Shown here: piece after piece, positions 5,902-7,485 of the stretch | How positions within the stretch are numbered: position 1 is the stretch's first letter | Layout of the letters: the number at the start of each line of letters is the position of its first letter | From: Planctomycetota bacterium | GTDB taxonomy: Bacteria > Planctomycetota > Phycisphaerae > Sedimentisphaerales > Anaerohalosphaeraceae | Assembly: GCA_012519365.1 (NCBI GenBank) | Contig: JAAYQH010000014.1 | Span: 1 to 7,485, forward strand | Direction: 5' to 3' | Length of the DNA stretch: 7,485 nt | The notes under the pieces: model-generated | The model's database searches: none | The model's input: only the letters and a program-made list of their open reading frames with translations | Told to the model about the DNA's origin: nothing | Position numbers and translations under genes: made by a program

Positions 5902-7332
5902 TTACGGACAATCCAAACTGGTGCATTCCAGCCATTGGTCGGAAAAGACCACAAAATCATTGATGTCCACCACACAATCCGCGTTGAAGTCCATTGGATT
6001 GGCTCTATAACCGGGCCTTAACTTGGCGGCTTCGCAAGCGTTTGCACCCACAACAATTCGAACTGAGTCATAATTGGATGCAATGCCGTCACTGGCCGTC
6101 AATCGGAGGATATAGGTGCCCGGTTCTGTGAATACCTGCGTGAGGTCTTTGACGTCATTCGGGTTGATCGTCAACTCCGGCCCACTGACAAGTTCCCACA
6201 GATAGCTCAACGTTCCGAACGGCTGGCCGTCATCGGTAACGGTGGCAGTAATGGTTGCCGTCGCAGTGGCTGGATCGCCCAGATGACCCAACCAAATGTA
6301 TTGATCGTCGCTGACTTCCACAGACGGTGGTGTGTTAAATGTATTAAAGGACCACAGCCGCCCTCTGGTGAACTCAGGATACGAAGTGTCATGCACATCA
6401 ACCACCCAATAGTACCTGGTCAACGGCTCGGGCGCGATCGGCAAAGCCACACAGGTGTCCGTGGTGCCGAGAGCCAGTGTGTATTCCAGATCATAATCAA
6501 GAGCGCTAAGGTTCGGCTCATTCGTCCCGAAATACACATCAAAGGTAATAATCCCCTCGGGGGCATTCGGTTCGGGGGCCGTCCAGCACAACTGGGCCAA
6601 CTCTTCGGAGACAACCTCATTCATTTTAGGATTGGGATTGGTGGCCTGGAAGGGATTCAGATCCACCGGTAAGACCAACGACGGCGGAAACTGGTTGGGA
6701 TCCGTTGAACTTGCGGCACCTTCTTTGCTCAGGACATAGTATTGCGCGCCATCGGTGGGGCTATTAGAGCCTACCAAGATGAAAGTGACCAGATTGTTGG
6801 TGTCCTGTTTGATAAAGGAAGCCAAATCCAATGTTTCCGGGTTTGAGGTTTTCACACCTGCTCCGCCGCTAACAAACATCGTTCCCAGAAACGTGGTCTT
6901 TTCCTCATCAATGTTGAAAGTGCCGTTGTTGGGCGTTTCGGTCGGCAGCATACCCGGAATGTTATTATAGGTTACCGACATCTCATCCCAGGCATCATCC
7001 ACGGCGTTATCATTCAGGCCGTAGATGTCCCAATCTCTTGAGTTCTGCGATTGGGTCAGGTACAATTTCAAATAGGCCCCTGTCGGGTCGATACCGCCGA
7101 TCTCGGTGATGTCAAACCGGATGTATCCGATGTGAGCCCGTACGCCGTCCCACCAGCGGATATCGAGCGTGTTGCTGCCGCCATAGTTGTTGTTTGGCGA
7201 CTTGTTGGAATCATTTCCAACAAACGTATCGGCGCCGTTTCCGTCGGCGGTTGTCACAACAATTTCCGCATGAGCCGCAAGCCCGCACAAAAAAACCGCC
7301 ATGGCCATGGTTAATACAGTTTTTTCATTCAT
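5902..7332 (-). CDS. Secreted DNRLRE/Fn3-like/PKD protein with single dockerin-like repeat
   Basis: This is a 476-residue exported protein. A signal peptide spans about 1-22 (hydrophobic VLTMAMAVFLCGLAAHA, cleavage before EIV). A DNRLRE/CBM96-like domain covers about 23-222 (GADTFVGN, NNYGGSN, IGYIRFDI, YLKLYL, IYGLND, AWDEMSVTYNN, LVTFILVGS). An Fn3-like module at about 231-333 (LCWTAPEPN, FDVYFGTNEPN, RYYWVVDV, GRLWSFNT) resembles the one at the left edge of the window. A PKD-type domain lies at about 334-428 (PPSVEVSDD, TATVTDDGQ, YLWELVSG, PGTYILRLTASDG). The last 30 residues hold one dockerin-like loop with D448, N450, D452, D456 and D459, then DFVVFSDQW. No catalytic motif is visible; a carbohydrate- or surface-binding role is inferred. 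The ATG at 7332 has GAAGG five bases upstream. It begins 78 bases after the end of another minus-strand gene and precedes the PEP-CTERM paralogue, so co-transcription is possible. Confidence 0.92.
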   Translation of the reverse strand: MNEKTVLTMAMAVFLCGLAAHAEIVVTTADGNGADTFVGNDSNKSPNNNYGGSNTLDIRWWDGVRAHIGYIRFDITEIGGIDPTGAYLKLYLTQSQNSRDWDIYGLNDNAVDDAWDEMSVTYNNIPGMLPTETPNNGTFNIDEEKTTFLGTMFVSGGAGVKTSNPETLDLASFIKQDTNNLVTFILVGSNSPTDGAQYYVLSKEGAASSTDPNQFPPSLVLPVDLNPFQATNPNPKMNEVVSEELAQLCWTAPEPNAPEGIITFDVYFGTNEPNLSALDYDLEYTLALGTTDTCVALPIAPEPLTRYYWVVDVHDTSYPEFTRGRLWSFNTFNTPPSVEVSDDQYIWLGHLGDPATATATITATVTDDGQPFGTLSYLWELVSGPELTINPNDVKDLTQVFTEPGTYILRLTASDGIASNYDSVRIVVGANACEAAKLRPGYRANPMDFNADCVVDINDFVVFSDQWLECTSLDCP

Positions 7333-7337
7333 AACTA

Positions 7338-7342
7338 CCTTC
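7338..7342 (-). promoter_or_regulatory. Ribosome binding site of the DNRLRE/PKD gene
   Basis: On the minus strand GAAGG sits five bases before the ATG at 7332 (GAAGGTAGTT then ATG). It supports this start, which is also the beginning of the signal peptide. Confidence 0.6.
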
Positions 7343-7346
7343 GATT

Positions 7347-7383
7347 AAAAAAGTTAACATTTTTTTCCATCCCCCAAGGATGG
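7347..7383. repeat. Two small inverted repeats in the leader of the DNRLRE/PKD gene
   Basis: CCATCC at 7367-7372 pairs with GGATGG at 7378-7383 around a 5-base loop. Beside it, six A at 7347-7352 and six T at 7361-7366 flank the palindrome GTTAAC at 7353-7358. Read on the minus strand this gives a 6-bp hairpin, an A run, a short spacer and then six T. That could be a weak terminator for the upstream gene, or leader structure for the downstream one. The stems are short and no function is established. Confidence 0.3.
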
Positions 7384-7410
7384 CTAAAGGACACACCGTT
7401 TTAAGGGGCC

Positions 7411-7485
7411 TTACTGCTCTTGTACCGGCCCATAAATATCCACCTCGATCAGTTCCAGTCGGCTTCGCCCGCCTTGCTGATCAGA
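7411..7485 (-). CDS. C-terminal end of a gene entering from beyond the window, possibly discoidin-like
   Basis: On the minus strand the frame is open from base 7485 to a TAA at 7411-7413, giving 24 residues that end RLELIEVDIYGPVQEQ. The pattern RLELIEVDIYG resembles the last strand of F5/8 type C (discoidin-like) or other galactose-binding-like domains, which often finish in a similar IEVYG form. That would suit a further secreted carbohydrate-binding or glycosidase protein. The fragment is too short to be sure. It lies 78 bases upstream of the DNRLRE/PKD gene on the same strand, consistent with a shared transcription unit. Confidence 0.55.
   Translation of the reverse strand, partial: SDQQGGRSRLELIEVDIYGPVQEQ

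Noticed and set aside
1..7485. Search for CRISPR arrays, tRNA or rRNA genes, insertion sequences and attachment sites
   Set aside because: No regularly spaced direct repeats, RNA gene signatures, transposase sequence or flanking terminal repeats were seen by eye.

Overview
The window reads as accessory, secreted-protein territory from a Gram-negative-type environmental bacterium, most likely a planctomycete of the Phycisphaerae kind. Three signs point there. Short dockerin-like endings (D-x-D/N-x-D/N loops followed by DF..F...W) close three different proteins. One protein ends in a PEP-CTERM sorting tail. The proteins are large mosaics of Ig, Fn3-like, LamG, PKD, PA14 and DNRLRE modules. Every complete gene starts with a signal peptide. 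No housekeeping gene is present, so the taxonomic call is an inference from protein style.

Layout, left half (+ strand): positions 1-1422 hold the 3' part of a multidomain adhesion or carbohydrate-binding protein (Fn3-like, Ig-like, LamG, dockerin-like), closed by a strong intrinsic terminator at 1439-1488. Positions 1621-4857 encode a 1,078-residue secreted glycoside hydrolase of family GH31. It carries a three-repeat beta-trefoil nested near its N-terminus, a PA14 domain nested in its C-terminal sandwich, and a two-repeat dockerin at the end.

Layout, right half (- strand): reading right to left, the last 24 codons of a gene that enters from beyond the window end at 7411. Next come a 476-residue DNRLRE/Fn3-like/PKD/dockerin-like protein (7332-5902) and a 246-residue DNRLRE protein with a PEP-CTERM tail (5815-5075). 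The two halves converge on a symmetrical hairpin at 5001-5030 that could stop transcription from both sides.

Taken together this looks like part of a polysaccharide-utilisation or surface-display locus. There is one catalytic enzyme (GH31), several non-catalytic binding proteins, and two alternative C-terminal sorting solutions (dockerin-like and PEP-CTERM) on related binding domains. No cohesin, exosortase, transporter or regulator gene lies in the window, so the partners of these tails and the substrate cannot be read from it. The most notable features are the doubly-interrupted GH31 architecture with its unusual nucleophile motif, and the DNRLRE pair with different anchors.
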